From positions 1 through 61,137 of the forward strand of contig CAMDED010000028.1 of assembly GCA_945893365.1 (NCBI GenBank): a stretch of DNA of 61,137 nt, given 5' to 3'. The translations under genes were made by a program, and so were the position numbers. The DNA comes from Candidatus Sulfopaludibacter sp. SbA3 (GTDB taxonomy: Bacteria > Acidobacteriota > Terriglobia > Bryobacterales > Bryobacteraceae). This document shows positions 52,952 to 61,137 of this stretch, one piece after another. Numbering within the stretch: position 1 is the stretch's first letter; each line of letters begins with the position of its first letter. The notes under the pieces are model-generated. The model was not told where the DNA came from and searched no databases. It saw only the letters and a program-made list of their open reading frames with translations.

Positions 52952-55411
52952 ATGATGAATACCGCTATGAAGAATGCCCTGCTCTCCGCTCTTCTCTTGC
53001 TTCACGCCGCGTCGCTCGACGCGCAACTCCCTCGCGTCCTGCCGGACGGATACGCGTTGCCCAACGGATGGCGCATCACTCCGGCGGGAAAGGCCATCCC
53101 TACCGAAGACCTCCTCCTCAACCTGAGCCTCGCGCCCGATGGGAGAGCCCTGGTCGCCACGCACGGCGGATTCAATCCCCACGGGTTGGTTGTCATCGAC
53201 CCGGGCGGCGAAGAGGCTGTCCAGCGCATCCGCCTCCGTTCGGCATGGCTCGGATTGGCTTGGGCTCCCGATGGAAAGCGGCTCTTCGTCAGCGGCGGAA
53301 ACGCGGCGCACGCGCGCGACCGGCAGGTAGCGCCGGTTTATGCGTTCGATTACGCGAACGGCCGCCTCAGCGACGCGCCCGTGGCGCAATGGAAAGACTC
53401 CGCGCCCGCCGAAAAGACCTATTGGTCCGGCCTGGCGCATCATCCTTCAAAACCGCATCTCTATGCAGCCAACCGCGGCAGCGATCCACTCGCCGGCTAC
53501 GTCGCCGTCTTCGATACCGGCACCGGCAAGATCCTGCACCGGATTACCGTCGAGGCGTCGCCCTACGATTTGGTCCTTACGCCGGACGGCGCGACGCTTT
53601 ACGTTTCCAACTGGTCGGCCCGTTCCATCTCGGTGATCGACACCGCGTCGAACAAGGTGGTGGCGCGTATCGGCGCGAGCGAGAACCCGAACGACATGGA
53701 ACTCGCCGCGGACGGACGTCTCTTCGTCTCGAACGGAAACCTCAACACCGTGTCCGTGATCGACACGAAGAAGCGGGTGATTGTCGAGACCGTCAATGTG
53801 GCTCTCTATCCAAGCTCGCCTCCGGGATCGACGCCCAACGCGCTCGCGCTCGACCGTAGCGCGAATCTCCTCTTCGTCGCGAACGCCGACAATAACGCGA
53901 TTGCCGCGCTTACCGTCGCCAAGCCGAACGCCACGCAAATTCTGGGCTATATTCCGGCGGGCTGGTATCCCTCTGCGCTCGCCATCCTTCCCGGCCCGCG
54001 CCTCGCCGCGGGCAACGCGAAGGGCCTGGGCTCGTACTCGAATGTCGCCGGTCCAACCAGTCCGCTCGCCGTGAAGGGCAAGGAGGATTCCGTCCGCTCT
54101 CTGCAGAAAGGCAGCGTGAACGTGATCCCGCTCAAGAATCTGAAGGCCGATATCAAGAATTGGACCAAACAGGTTTACAGCAACGTTCCGTACAACGACG
54201 CCTTGCTTCAGCGCTCTCTCGAACCGAAGGAGCCGACCATCGTGCCGAACCAGGTGGGTACCGGTTCCGCGGTCAAGCACGTCATCTATGTAATTAAGGA
54301 GAACCGCACCTACGATCAGGTGCTGGGCGACATGAAGCAGGGTAACGGCGATGCCCGCCTCACGATCTTCGGCCGCAACGTGACGCCGAACCACCACATG
54401 CTCGCGGAGCAGTGGGTTCTGCTTGACAATCTCTATTGCGATGGCGAGGTGAGCGTCGACGGGCACTCGTGGTCCACGTCCGCGATCGCCACCGACTTCA
54501 ATGAGAAGCTCTGGCCGGCCAACTACGGCGGCCACAGCGCCGGACGTCCGGCGGCCGCGCACGTCCCCTCCGGCGGACATCTCTGGGACCTGGCCCAAAA
54601 GGCCGGACTGACGTACCGAAGTTACGGCGAGTACGCCGCGCGGTCGAGCGACGGCACGACGATGGACGCTGCGCCCGGGGTTGGCGGACTCGTCGGCCAC
54701 GTAGCGCCGAAGTTCAAGCTGGCCGGCATGCGCGACACCGACAACGTTCGCGAGTTCATCCGTGAGCTCGAGGAGTACGAGCTGAACTACGACTCGCCCG
54801 ATCCCGGCAAGCGGCTCCCGAATCTCATCGTGATGAGCCTGCCCGAGAATCACACCGTGGGTACCCGGCCCGGTGGGTATACGCCGCGCGCCATGGTGGC
54901 GAATGCCGATCACGCGGTCGGCATGCTCGTCGAGCGAGTCACCAGGAGCAAGTACTGGAAGGATACGGCGATCTTCATGATCGAGGACGACGCGCAAAAC
55001 GGCCCGGACCACGTGGACGCGCGTCGCACGGTCGGCCTTATCGCGAGCCCGTATGCGAAGCGCGGCGTGGTGGATTCAACGCTATATACAACGTCTTCGA
55101 TGCTGCGGACGATCGAGCTGCTGCTGGGTCTCCCGCCGATGACGCAGTACGATGCGGCTGCGCCGCCGATGTACGCTTCGTTCACAACCCGCGCGGATCT
55201 ACGCCCTTACACCGCGGCCGCGCCCACCTGGGACGTCAACGAGAAGAACACGGCGCTCGCGTGGGGCGCGAAGGAATCGATGGAGATGGAACTGGACGAG
55301 GTCGACCAGGCGCCTATGCACGCGCTGAATGAAATCATCTGGAAGAGCGCCAGGGGAGCGCATTCGGCGATGCCGGCTCCGGTGCATCGCTTCTGGTTCG
55401 ACGCGCGCTAG
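52952..55411 (+). CDS. YncE-like propeller / phosphoesterase fusion
   Basis: After a signal peptide (ALLSALLLLHAASLDAQ) the first 400 residues form a beta-propeller with repeating LSLAPDGRALVATH, LAWAPDGKRLFVSG, LVLTPDGATLYVSN and MELAADGRLFVSN. The second half is a phosphoesterase of the alkaline-phosphatase superfamily with HVIYVIKENRTYDQVLGDM, a later DGHSWSTSAIATD and FMIEDDAQNGPDHVDARR. This bifunctional layout is common in acidobacteria. It might hydrolyse phospholipid or other phosphodiester at the cell surface. Confidence 0.88.
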   Translation: MMNTAMKNALLSALLLLHAASLDAQLPRVLPDGYALPNGWRITPAGKAIPTEDLLLNLSLAPDGRALVATHGGFNPHGLVVIDPGGEEAVQRIRLRSAWLGLAWAPDGKRLFVSGGNAAHARDRQVAPVYAFDYANGRLSDAPVAQWKDSAPAEKTYWSGLAHHPSKPHLYAANRGSDPLAGYVAVFDTGTGKILHRITVEASPYDLVLTPDGATLYVSNWSARSISVIDTASNKVVARIGASENPNDMELAADGRLFVSNGNLNTVSVIDTKKRVIVETVNVALYPSSPPGSTPNALALDRSANLLFVANADNNAIAALTVAKPNATQILGYIPAGWYPSALAILPGPRLAAGNAKGLGSYSNVAGPTSPLAVKGKEDSVRSLQKGSVNVIPLKNLKADIKNWTKQVYSNVPYNDALLQRSLEPKEPTIVPNQVGTGSAVKHVIYVIKENRTYDQVLGDMKQGNGDARLTIFGRNVTPNHHMLAEQWVLLDNLYCDGEVSVDGHSWSTSAIATDFNEKLWPANYGGHSAGRPAAAHVPSGGHLWDLAQKAGLTYRSYGEYAARSSDGTTMDAAPGVGGLVGHVAPKFKLAGMRDTDNVREFIRELEEYELNYDSPDPGKRLPNLIVMSLPENHTVGTRPGGYTPRAMVANADHAVGMLVERVTRSKYWKDTAIFMIEDDAQNGPDHVDARRTVGLIASPYAKRGVVDSTLYTTSSMLRTIELLLGLPPMTQYDAAAPPMYASFTTRADLRPYTAAAPTWDVNEKNTALAWGAKESMEMELDEVDQAPMHALNEIIWKSARGAHSAMPAPVHRFWFDAR

Positions 55412-55523
55412 AAAAAGTCGCAACCATTCGACCGGACTTCCGTTGCTCATCTCCCGTTGCCGCCTGCCGGCAGCGCGCGGCTTTCAACGATGCTCTTCAG
55501 GAGTTGGAAGCACCATCAGATTC

Positions 55524-56409
55524 ATGGCATCTAAAGGTGCGCGCTTTGTTCAGCACTTTGGGCCAATCTTGGACGCTCTTCGGGCCTTGGGCGGATCCGG
55601 CACTCCCGACGAAGTCGTAGAGCGAATCGCAGTCGATCTCGGACTGACGGATGCTGTGCAGAACGAATTGCTTCTGTCGGGCCAATTGCGATATCCCAAG
55701 AACGTACATTTCGCGCGCTTCTATCTCGTTCAAGAAGGCCTTGTCGCGTCATCGAAGCGCGGTGTTTGGAGTCTGACGGAGCGTGGACGGGCCATCCAGC
55801 TTACGTCTCAATCGGCGCGCGAGATTTTTCGCAAGTGGACCGGGATTTTCGCTCAGCGGCGCAAGGCGGTGTCTCCCGCCACGGACGCAATTCCGGCCGC
55901 CGCCATGGAAGCGATCCCCGAGGAAGTTGCGGAAGAAGCCGCGTACTTCCCGACGACTATAAAACTGAAGTGCTCGCGGAAATGCAGAGCTTATCCGCGA
56001 GTGGATTTGAGCAGGTGCGCCAGACAATCCTGCGCGAAGCCGATTTAACGAGGTTGTGGTGACCGGGCGCTCGGGGGATTTTGGAATTGATGGGCACGGA
56101 ATCCTGAATATCAATGCGTTCATTTCACTCAAAGTGCTTTTTCAATGCAAGAAGTATAAAGAATCGGTTGGGCCATCGTACGTTCGGGACTTTCGCGGAG
56201 CCATGGCTGGTCGCGCGGAAACAGGAATCATCATCACGACAGGCACATTCACGGCTGAAGCGCGTCGGGAGGCCCAGCGAGACGGAGTGCCTCTTATTAT
56301 GCTCATTGATGGTACCGATCTCGTAAAAATGCTTGAAAGTTTGGAACTTGGCCTCACGCCGGTGAAATCGTTCAAGATCGATCCCGAGTTCTTTAACCGC
56401 TTTCGCTAG
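55524..56409 (+). pseudogene. mrr: mrr-type restriction endonuclease broken by two frameshifts
   Basis: ATG 55524 opens the Mrr N-terminal winged helix (FGPILDALRALGGSGTPDEV through GLVASSKRGVWSLTERGRAI). Near 55955 the frame changes to read DDYKTEVLAEMQSLSASGFE and VRQTILREA, and near 56045 it changes again to EVVVTGRSGDFGIDGHG, FQCKKYK and GIIITTGTFTAEARREA. The catalytic D (GIDG) and QxK (QCK) are intact across the joins. If the joins are real the enzyme is dead; two single-base sequencing errors would restore a full-length protein of about 295 residues. Confidence 0.8.
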
Positions 56410-56461
56410 TTCGGAGCCCCCTTCAGAAAGAAACAAAACCCAGACGCGCGCCCGATTCTTG

Positions 56462-56467
56462 TATAAT
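56462..56467 (+). promoter_or_regulatory. Possible -10 box of the Oar-like gene
   Basis: A TATAAT stands 68 bases before the start codon, without a good -35 partner. The ribosome-binding site AAGGAGG is at 56521-56527, seven bases before ATG 56535. Confidence 0.4.
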
Positions 56468-56534
56468 TCCGTTTTAATATCGTGTTGTCCGCGAAGACGC
56501 ACTGCAAGAACGAAAAATAAAAGGAGGCTTCACA

Positions 56535-59500
56535 ATGCGACTATTCCTGGAACGCTTACCCGGGCTCGTAATAGTAGCGGGCTTAGCTTTCGTCGGTGCG
56601 CGGAGTTCGTATGGGCAATCCGCTCAGATTACGGGAAGGGTGACCGATCCGACCGGCGCCGTGGTTTCGCGCGCCGAAATCGGCGTTATCCACGTTCAGA
56701 CCGGGCTTCGGAAAACATCCATCACCAATGATTCCGGCATCTACGTGATTCCGTTTCTGACTTCGGGCGACTACACGATGAAGGTTTCCCTGGCGGGATT
56801 CAAGTCGATCACCCGCCAGGCTATCAAACTGGATGTCGACCAGGCGGCCAGAATCGATTTCAGCCTCGAGGTCGGCGAGACCACGGATTCGGTTACCGTC
56901 ACCGACGCGGCTCCGCTGCTGCAATCCGAGTCGGGCGCTCTCGGGCAGGTGGTTGGTCACAAGAAGGTTGTCGATTTGCCGCTGAACGGCCGCGATTTTA
57001 CGCAATTGGCAACATTGACGCCGGGGGCCCTGACCGCCAGCAGCACCGCAACCTTGGGAGGAGGTTCCCGCGTCATCATCAACGGCATGCGTCCGTCCAA
57101 GACGGCTTTCCTGATCGACGGGGTCAACGCCACAAACCAGTGGGTTGACGGAGTGGTCACGCAGCCGGCTCCGGACGCGATCGAGGAGTTCAAGGTGCAG
57201 TCGAACTCCTTGAGCGCCGAATACGGGCAGGGTGGCGGGATCATCAGCATCCAGCTGAGGTCCGGAACAAACGATTATCACGCTACGCTGTTTGAGTTCC
57301 TGCGCAACGATGCCCTGGACGCGCGCAACTTCTTCAACCCGGCGCCGGCCCGCAAGGGCGTCCTGAAGCAGAACCAGTTCGGGTTTACCGTAGGCGGCCC
57401 GATCGTCAAGAACCGGACGTTCTTCTTTGGCGACTACCAGGGACGGCGCGAGCGCCGGGCAACCTTCTTCAATAACCAGGCCGCGTCGGCCAGAATGCAC
57501 ACTGGAGATTTCTCCGAGCTGCGAACGCCGATCCTCGACCCGGCCACCGCGCGGCCGGATCCCGCCAATCCGGCGGCGATCGTTCGCGATGCTTTCCCCG
57601 CCAATCAAATTCCGCTAAACCGGCTTCTGCGGCCGACGCGGTACTTCATCGAGAACGGCTTCATTCTCCCGCCCAATACGCCGGAAGGAAACTTTAACCG
57701 CGCCGCCCCCAGAACCGCGGATACGGACCAGTTCGACGTCCGCGTAGACCATCAATTGCGCCAAGGCACGTCGTTGTTCGGGTCCTACAGCCTGCAGCAA
57801 CTCGATCTGGTGAACCCCGGCCTTTTTCCTCTGTCCGGAGGCAGTAGCGACCAGCCGCGCACCCAGCGATCGAGCCTCGGTCTCACCCACACCTTCACGC
57901 CTCGCCTGGTTAACGAGGCTCGGGCGGGACATACGCGCGGGCGATCCATCAACGGCGCGCAGGGCATCGGCGAAACCAACCACATCGTCCAATCGGGGAT
58001 CGGCGGCTTCGCGGAAACAAGCGCGCGGTTTCCGGGCCTGCCCGGTTTCGCGATTACCGGCTACGGCGGCATCGACGCCGCGGCGTTTCGCCCGGGTTTC
58101 CGGAAGAGCAACCAGTACAATCTCGTCGACAACCTGACGTGGGTGCGTGACGCCCATAACATCAAGCTGGGAACCGACATCCGGTGGTTTTCGGAGACCG
58201 ACGAAAACTGCGCCTACTGCCGCTCCAACTTCGCGTTCACCGGCGCTTATACCGGAAATGGATTTGCCGACTACATGCTCGGGCTCCCGTTTCAGGGCTT
58301 TCGCTCGTTTCCCCGCGATCAGGTGGGCATCCGGCGGGAGCGATCCGAGCACTTCTACCTTCAGGACGATTGGAAGGTTACTCCGCGCCTGACGCTCAAC
58401 CTAGGGATACGCTACGACCTGATCCATCCGCCCCGGCCTACCAGGCACGGATCGGCTATGTTCGATTCAGGGCTGGGCAAGATTGTCGTCGGGAGCGACG
58501 GGAGCGGAAACTTCGATCTCACGTCGCAGCAACTGACCAGGTTCGTCTTCCCACTGTTCGCGGACATCATCGTCAGCGACGTGGCGGCGGGGCGCAACGA
58601 TTCCATGCGCGCCCTGGACCGGAACGACTGGGCTCCCCGCGTGGGCTTTGCGTGGAGGGCGGCGAGCGACTTTGTCGTACGGGCCGGATACGGCGTTTTC
58701 TACGGCCTTCAGCAGGTGAACCGGACCGCCTCCACGCTGGTCGCAAGCCCTCCTTTCCTGGCCGACGAGCGCTCGGTCTTCAACTCGTCGCCCAGCCCGA
58801 CGTACGATCTCACCAACTTCTTCAAGTCATTCACGGCCGGCACGCCCTCCTTGGAAGGTCCTTTCGCCTTTCAGGTTGAAAAGAACATGAGGACGCCTTA
58901 CTTCCAGCAATGGAACCTGACTTTGCAAAAGTCAATCAAGAGCGTGCTGTCGGTCGAAGCCGGATATGTTGCGAGTAAGGGCACGAAAGTAGAGTACTCG
59001 CGCCCGATCAACAGGCCGTCTCCGGGGCCCGGGGCCATTCAAGCGCGGCGGCCTTTCCCGCGTCTGGGCGATATTTTCTCGGTCGAGAACAGCGGTTTCT
59101 CGAGCTACCAGTCGCTGCAAGCCAAAGTTGAAATCAGGTCCTGGCGGGGTCTCTCGTTCCTCGGCGCGTACGCCCTGTCGAAATCGATGGACAACATTAG
59201 CGGCGACCCTCAGGGAGACAACTTGCAGAACGCTCTCAGAACCGATCTCGAAAAGGCGCCTTCGGATTTCGATACACCACAGCGCTTTACGTTCAGCGGC
59301 AACTATGCTCTTCCGTTCGGAAAAGGAATGACAGGCCCGGCTGGTTATGTGGTGCGAGACTGGGAGATCGGCGCCATCCTCACGATGCAATCTGGTACTC
59401 CGTTCACGCCGGTGATTTCGGCCGATTCCGCCAATGTCGGCGCGACCGCGCGGCGGCCGGATCGCATCTCCAGTGGAGCCCTCGAGGACCGCTCTCTCCT

Positions 59501-59801
59501 CCGGTATTACGACGTGTCGGCATTCCGGGTTCCGGCGTCGTTCAACTACGGCAACAGCGGCCGAAACATCCTCTACGGGCCGGGTTTCAACAATCTGGAC
59601 TACATGGTCATGAGAAACTTCCGGTTCAGCCCGCATTGGCGCGAAAACATAAACCTCCAGTTCCGTGCGGAGTTCTTCAACTTCTCCAATACTCCTCGCT
59701 TTGGAAACCCGGTGACGAACATCCAGACGGGAACCGCCGGACGAATACTGAGCGCGTCGCCGGCGCGCGAAATTCAGTTCAGCTTAAAGCTGATGCTGTG
59801 A
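56535..59801 (+). CDS. Oar-like TonB-dependent receptor
   Basis: The 1088-residue protein has a signal peptide, a carboxypeptidase-regulatory-like domain (AQITGRVTDPTGAVVSRAEI through FKSITRQAIKL), a plug with DLPLNGRDFTQLATLTPGAL and LIDGVNATNQW, and a long outer-membrane barrel ending in a terminal aromatic-poor strand (REIQFSLKLML). Such proteins are amplified in Solibacter-type genomes and are thought to import large molecules. It has its own strong ribosome-binding site and is followed by the ceramidase-like gene at 13 bp. Confidence 0.93.
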   Translation: MRLFLERLPGLVIVAGLAFVGARSSYGQSAQITGRVTDPTGAVVSRAEIGVIHVQTGLRKTSITNDSGIYVIPFLTSGDYTMKVSLAGFKSITRQAIKLDVDQAARIDFSLEVGETTDSVTVTDAAPLLQSESGALGQVVGHKKVVDLPLNGRDFTQLATLTPGALTASSTATLGGGSRVIINGMRPSKTAFLIDGVNATNQWVDGVVTQPAPDAIEEFKVQSNSLSAEYGQGGGIISIQLRSGTNDYHATLFEFLRNDALDARNFFNPAPARKGVLKQNQFGFTVGGPIVKNRTFFFGDYQGRRERRATFFNNQAASARMHTGDFSELRTPILDPATARPDPANPAAIVRDAFPANQIPLNRLLRPTRYFIENGFILPPNTPEGNFNRAAPRTADTDQFDVRVDHQLRQGTSLFGSYSLQQLDLVNPGLFPLSGGSSDQPRTQRSSLGLTHTFTPRLVNEARAGHTRGRSINGAQGIGETNHIVQSGIGGFAETSARFPGLPGFAITGYGGIDAAAFRPGFRKSNQYNLVDNLTWVRDAHNIKLGTDIRWFSETDENCAYCRSNFAFTGAYTGNGFADYMLGLPFQGFRSFPRDQVGIRRERSEHFYLQDDWKVTPRLTLNLGIRYDLIHPPRPTRHGSAMFDSGLGKIVVGSDGSGNFDLTSQQLTRFVFPLFADIIVSDVAAGRNDSMRALDRNDWAPRVGFAWRAASDFVVRAGYGVFYGLQQVNRTASTLVASPPFLADERSVFNSSPSPTYDLTNFFKSFTAGTPSLEGPFAFQVEKNMRTPYFQQWNLTLQKSIKSVLSVEAGYVASKGTKVEYSRPINRPSPGPGAIQARRPFPRLGDIFSVENSGFSSYQSLQAKVEIRSWRGLSFLGAYALSKSMDNISGDPQGDNLQNALRTDLEKAPSDFDTPQRFTFSGNYALPFGKGMTGPAGYVVRDWEIGAILTMQSGTPFTPVISADSANVGATARRPDRISSGALEDRSLLRYYDVSAFRVPASFNYGNSGRNILYGPGFNNLDYMVMRNFRFSPHWRENINLQFRAEFFNFSNTPRFGNPVTNIQTGTAGRILSASPAREIQFSLKLML

Positions 59802-59814
59802 TGCATCGCCAATA

Positions 59815-61005
59815 ATGACGCCTATGCTTCCTCTAATAATCCTGGCTGCCGCCGCCCAATTAGCTATCGGAGCGGAATTTCGCGCCTCTGCCGTCAAGAT
59901 CGACATTACGCCGGCCAACGTCCAGCCGCTGCTCGGCTACGGCGCGCGCAATTCCACCGGAGTCCACGATCCCCTCTTCCACCGCATCGTCGGCATGGAC
60001 GACGGCAGCCTTCAGTTCTTTCTGGTCTCGACCGACATCGCGCTGACTTCCCCCTCGGTATTCGACGATTTTTGCCGCGAGCTCAAGAAAGAAACCGGCA
60101 TCGACAGCCATCAGATCTGGTGGACGAGCACCCATACGCACTCCGCGCCGGAGGTCGGTCCTCCCGGTCTGCCGCAGGCATTCATGCCGGACCGCTACAA
60201 GCACCAGCCGGACTGGGAGTACGCCAACCGCGTCAAACGCAGCTTGCTCGATGGGATCAAGGAAGCCCGCGCCAAACTGGCGCCAGCGCGCATAGCGACC
60301 GGCGAAGGCTTCGCCATGGCGAACATCAACCGGCGCGCCCGCGACGTGGACGGCCGCATCAAACTCGGCCTCAATCCCTACGGCCCGGCCGACCGCCAGA
60401 TCGGAATCATTCGCCTCGAACGCACCGACGGCACTCCGATCGCGCTTATCGCCAACTACGCCATCCACGGCACGGTTCTCGGCGGAGCCAATACGCTGAT
60501 CAGCGGGGACGCACCCGGCATCGTCGCGGCATACGTTGAAGAGAAATTCCATGCGCCCTTGCTCTTTGTGAACGGCGCAGCCGGGAATATCGCCCCCATC
60601 TACTCCGGCTACCCGGATTTCCGCAGCGCCCACATCACGGAGTTTAATGTCCTGCTTGGCGATCGCATCCTGGAAGCTCTGAATACGCTTCCCAAGGCCA
60701 CCGCCGAGGTGAGCTTACGAACGTCCGGAAAGATTATCGAAACACCCCGCAAAACGGGGCTTGGCTGGACCGACGACCTTGCCGCGTACACTCGTACCGG
60801 GTCCGATGGCGGCAATCTTGTGCGGCTCCCGGTCCGTTTTTTGAGCATCAACTCCGATACCGTCATTTGGGCCGCGCCGCTCGAGTTGTTCTGCGAGATC
60901 GCAATCAACGTCCGCCAGCAGTCGCCCTTCCGTCACACTTTTTTCTTCGGCTACACGAACGGGTGGCTTGGCTACCTGCCTACAAAACAGGGGTGCGCGA
61001 CATAG
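59815..61005 (+). CDS. Neutral ceramidase-like secreted hydrolase, 3'-truncated
   Basis: The 396-residue product has a signal peptide (MLPLIILAAAAQLAIGAEF) and ceramidase-like text: KIDITPANVQPLLGYGARNS, DIALTSPSVFDDF, WTSTHTHSAPEVGP with zinc-type histidines, and NYAIHGTVLGGANTLISGDA. It proceeds normally to FFGYTNGWLGYLPTK (codon ending at 60987) and then ends in QGCAT and a stop belonging to the inserted element. About 50 or more C-terminal residues seem to be lost, so activity is doubtful. Confidence 0.8.
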   Translation: MTPMLPLIILAAAAQLAIGAEFRASAVKIDITPANVQPLLGYGARNSTGVHDPLFHRIVGMDDGSLQFFLVSTDIALTSPSVFDDFCRELKKETGIDSHQIWWTSTHTHSAPEVGPPGLPQAFMPDRYKHQPDWEYANRVKRSLLDGIKEARAKLAPARIATGEGFAMANINRRARDVDGRIKLGLNPYGPADRQIGIIRLERTDGTPIALIANYAIHGTVLGGANTLISGDAPGIVAAYVEEKFHAPLLFVNGAAGNIAPIYSGYPDFRSAHITEFNVLLGDRILEALNTLPKATAEVSLRTSGKIIETPRKTGLGWTDDLAAYTRTGSDGGNLVRLPVRFLSINSDTVIWAAPLELFCEIAINVRQQSPFRHTFFFGYTNGWLGYLPTKQGCAT

Positions 61006-61137
61006 AAGTGGAGTTCATGCGGCCCGGCGCGCCTCCCAGTAATCCTCAAACCGGCCGTTGAGATGGCAGCATCGCAAGGCGATGATGGCGTTGGCGCCGC
61101 GAACGGTCCAAAACATCCCAGACTGTTTGAGGCGGGA
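60988..61137 (-). mobile_element. ISKra4-type insertion sequence end (right window edge)
   Basis: The boundary is inferred from where the ceramidase-like protein loses similarity to its family (after 60987). From there the sequence contains 27 bases of putative terminus and the 3' end of a minus-strand transposase gene that runs off the window. Confidence 0.7.
61015..61137 (-). CDS. ISKra4-family transposase C-terminus, partial
   Basis: Reading the minus strand from the window end gives KQSGMFWTVRGANAIIALRC followed by CHLNGRFEDYWEARRAA and TGA (61017-61015). The MxWxxxGANAIxxLRCxxxxGxxxxYW pattern is the conserved C-terminus of ISKra4-type DDE transposases. Only 40 codons are inside the window. 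Confidence 0.85.
   Translation of the reverse strand, partial: SRLKQSGMFWTVRGANAIIALRCCHLNGRFEDYWEARRAA

Noticed and set aside
53447-55012. 521-codon minus-strand frame opposite the YncE/phosphoesterase gene
   Set aside because: Shadow of the real gene; no signal, motif or ribosome-binding site.

Overview
The window looks like a contig from an acidobacterium of the Bryobacterales/Solibacter type. The reasons are the mix of families: two Planctomycete-type cytochrome (PSD1) plus DUF1501 cassettes, an Oar-like TonB-dependent receptor with an N-terminal carboxypeptidase-regulatory domain, a PEGA-domain Ser/Thr kinase, a YncE/phosphoesterase fusion, many Tat-exported redox proteins, high GC, and a member of a hypothetical family with an N-terminal RHGL-type motif that I associate with this group. 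The assignment is inferred from gene content only; no rRNA is present. Both ends of the window run into insertion-sequence material: a transposase/integrase N-terminus at the left and an ISKra4-type transposase C-terminus at the right.

Layout. 1-134 is the end of a mobile element. 174-8360 is mostly housekeeping: a secreted Gfo/Idh/MocA oxidoreductase, fabI, a DUF1501+PSD1 pair, a NUDIX hydrolase, lipA and a membrane-anchored protein. 8383-13118 is a tightly coupled minus-strand operon of a fatty acyl reductase, an ACP/acyl-AMP-ligase/PlsC-like fusion and plsY. Its domain content resembles the myxobacterial ether-lipid enzyme ElbD split into separate genes. A tRNA-Gln follows, then a secreted amidohydrolase, a GMC dehydrogenase with its small subunit, a two-gene M16 peptidase pair, an M28 peptidase and a very small zinc-ribbon protein.

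22854-34056 is the accessory core. A minus-strand operon encodes NurA, HerA, SbcD (Mre11) and SbcC (Rad50). A plus-strand operon diverges from it and encodes a ribbon-helix-helix protein, a GNAT acetyltransferase, an XRE regulator and an ImmA/IrrE-type metalloprotease. The two operons share a 90-bp intergenic region with a near-consensus sigma70 promoter, a palindrome and a possibly leaderless start for nurA. Downstream lie two decayed genes: a TacT-like GNAT toxin relic and a frameshifted, truncated DUF4062-NACHT protein. I regard the divergent NurA-HerA-SbcDC / RHH-GNAT-XRE-ImmA unit as the best candidate for an undescribed, possibly defensive or stress-controlled, DNA-processing system.

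34449-49816 returns to metabolism: a tiny secreted Lys-rich protein with a hairpin leader and a clear terminator, an Rrf2 regulator with cysteine synthase, a cytochrome b plus Mo-oxidoreductase pair, a DUF1501-sulfatase-PSD1 operon, a sialidase with a partial duplicate of its own 3' end, a PEGA kinase, a sulfite dehydrogenase fused to cytochrome c, and small membrane proteins. 49844-61137 holds tRNA-Ser, a membrane glycosyltransferase-like pair, a P-loop kinase, the YncE/phosphoesterase fusion, an mrr restriction gene broken by two frameshifts, the Oar-like receptor, and a ceramidase-like gene cut short by the ISKra4-type element at the right edge.
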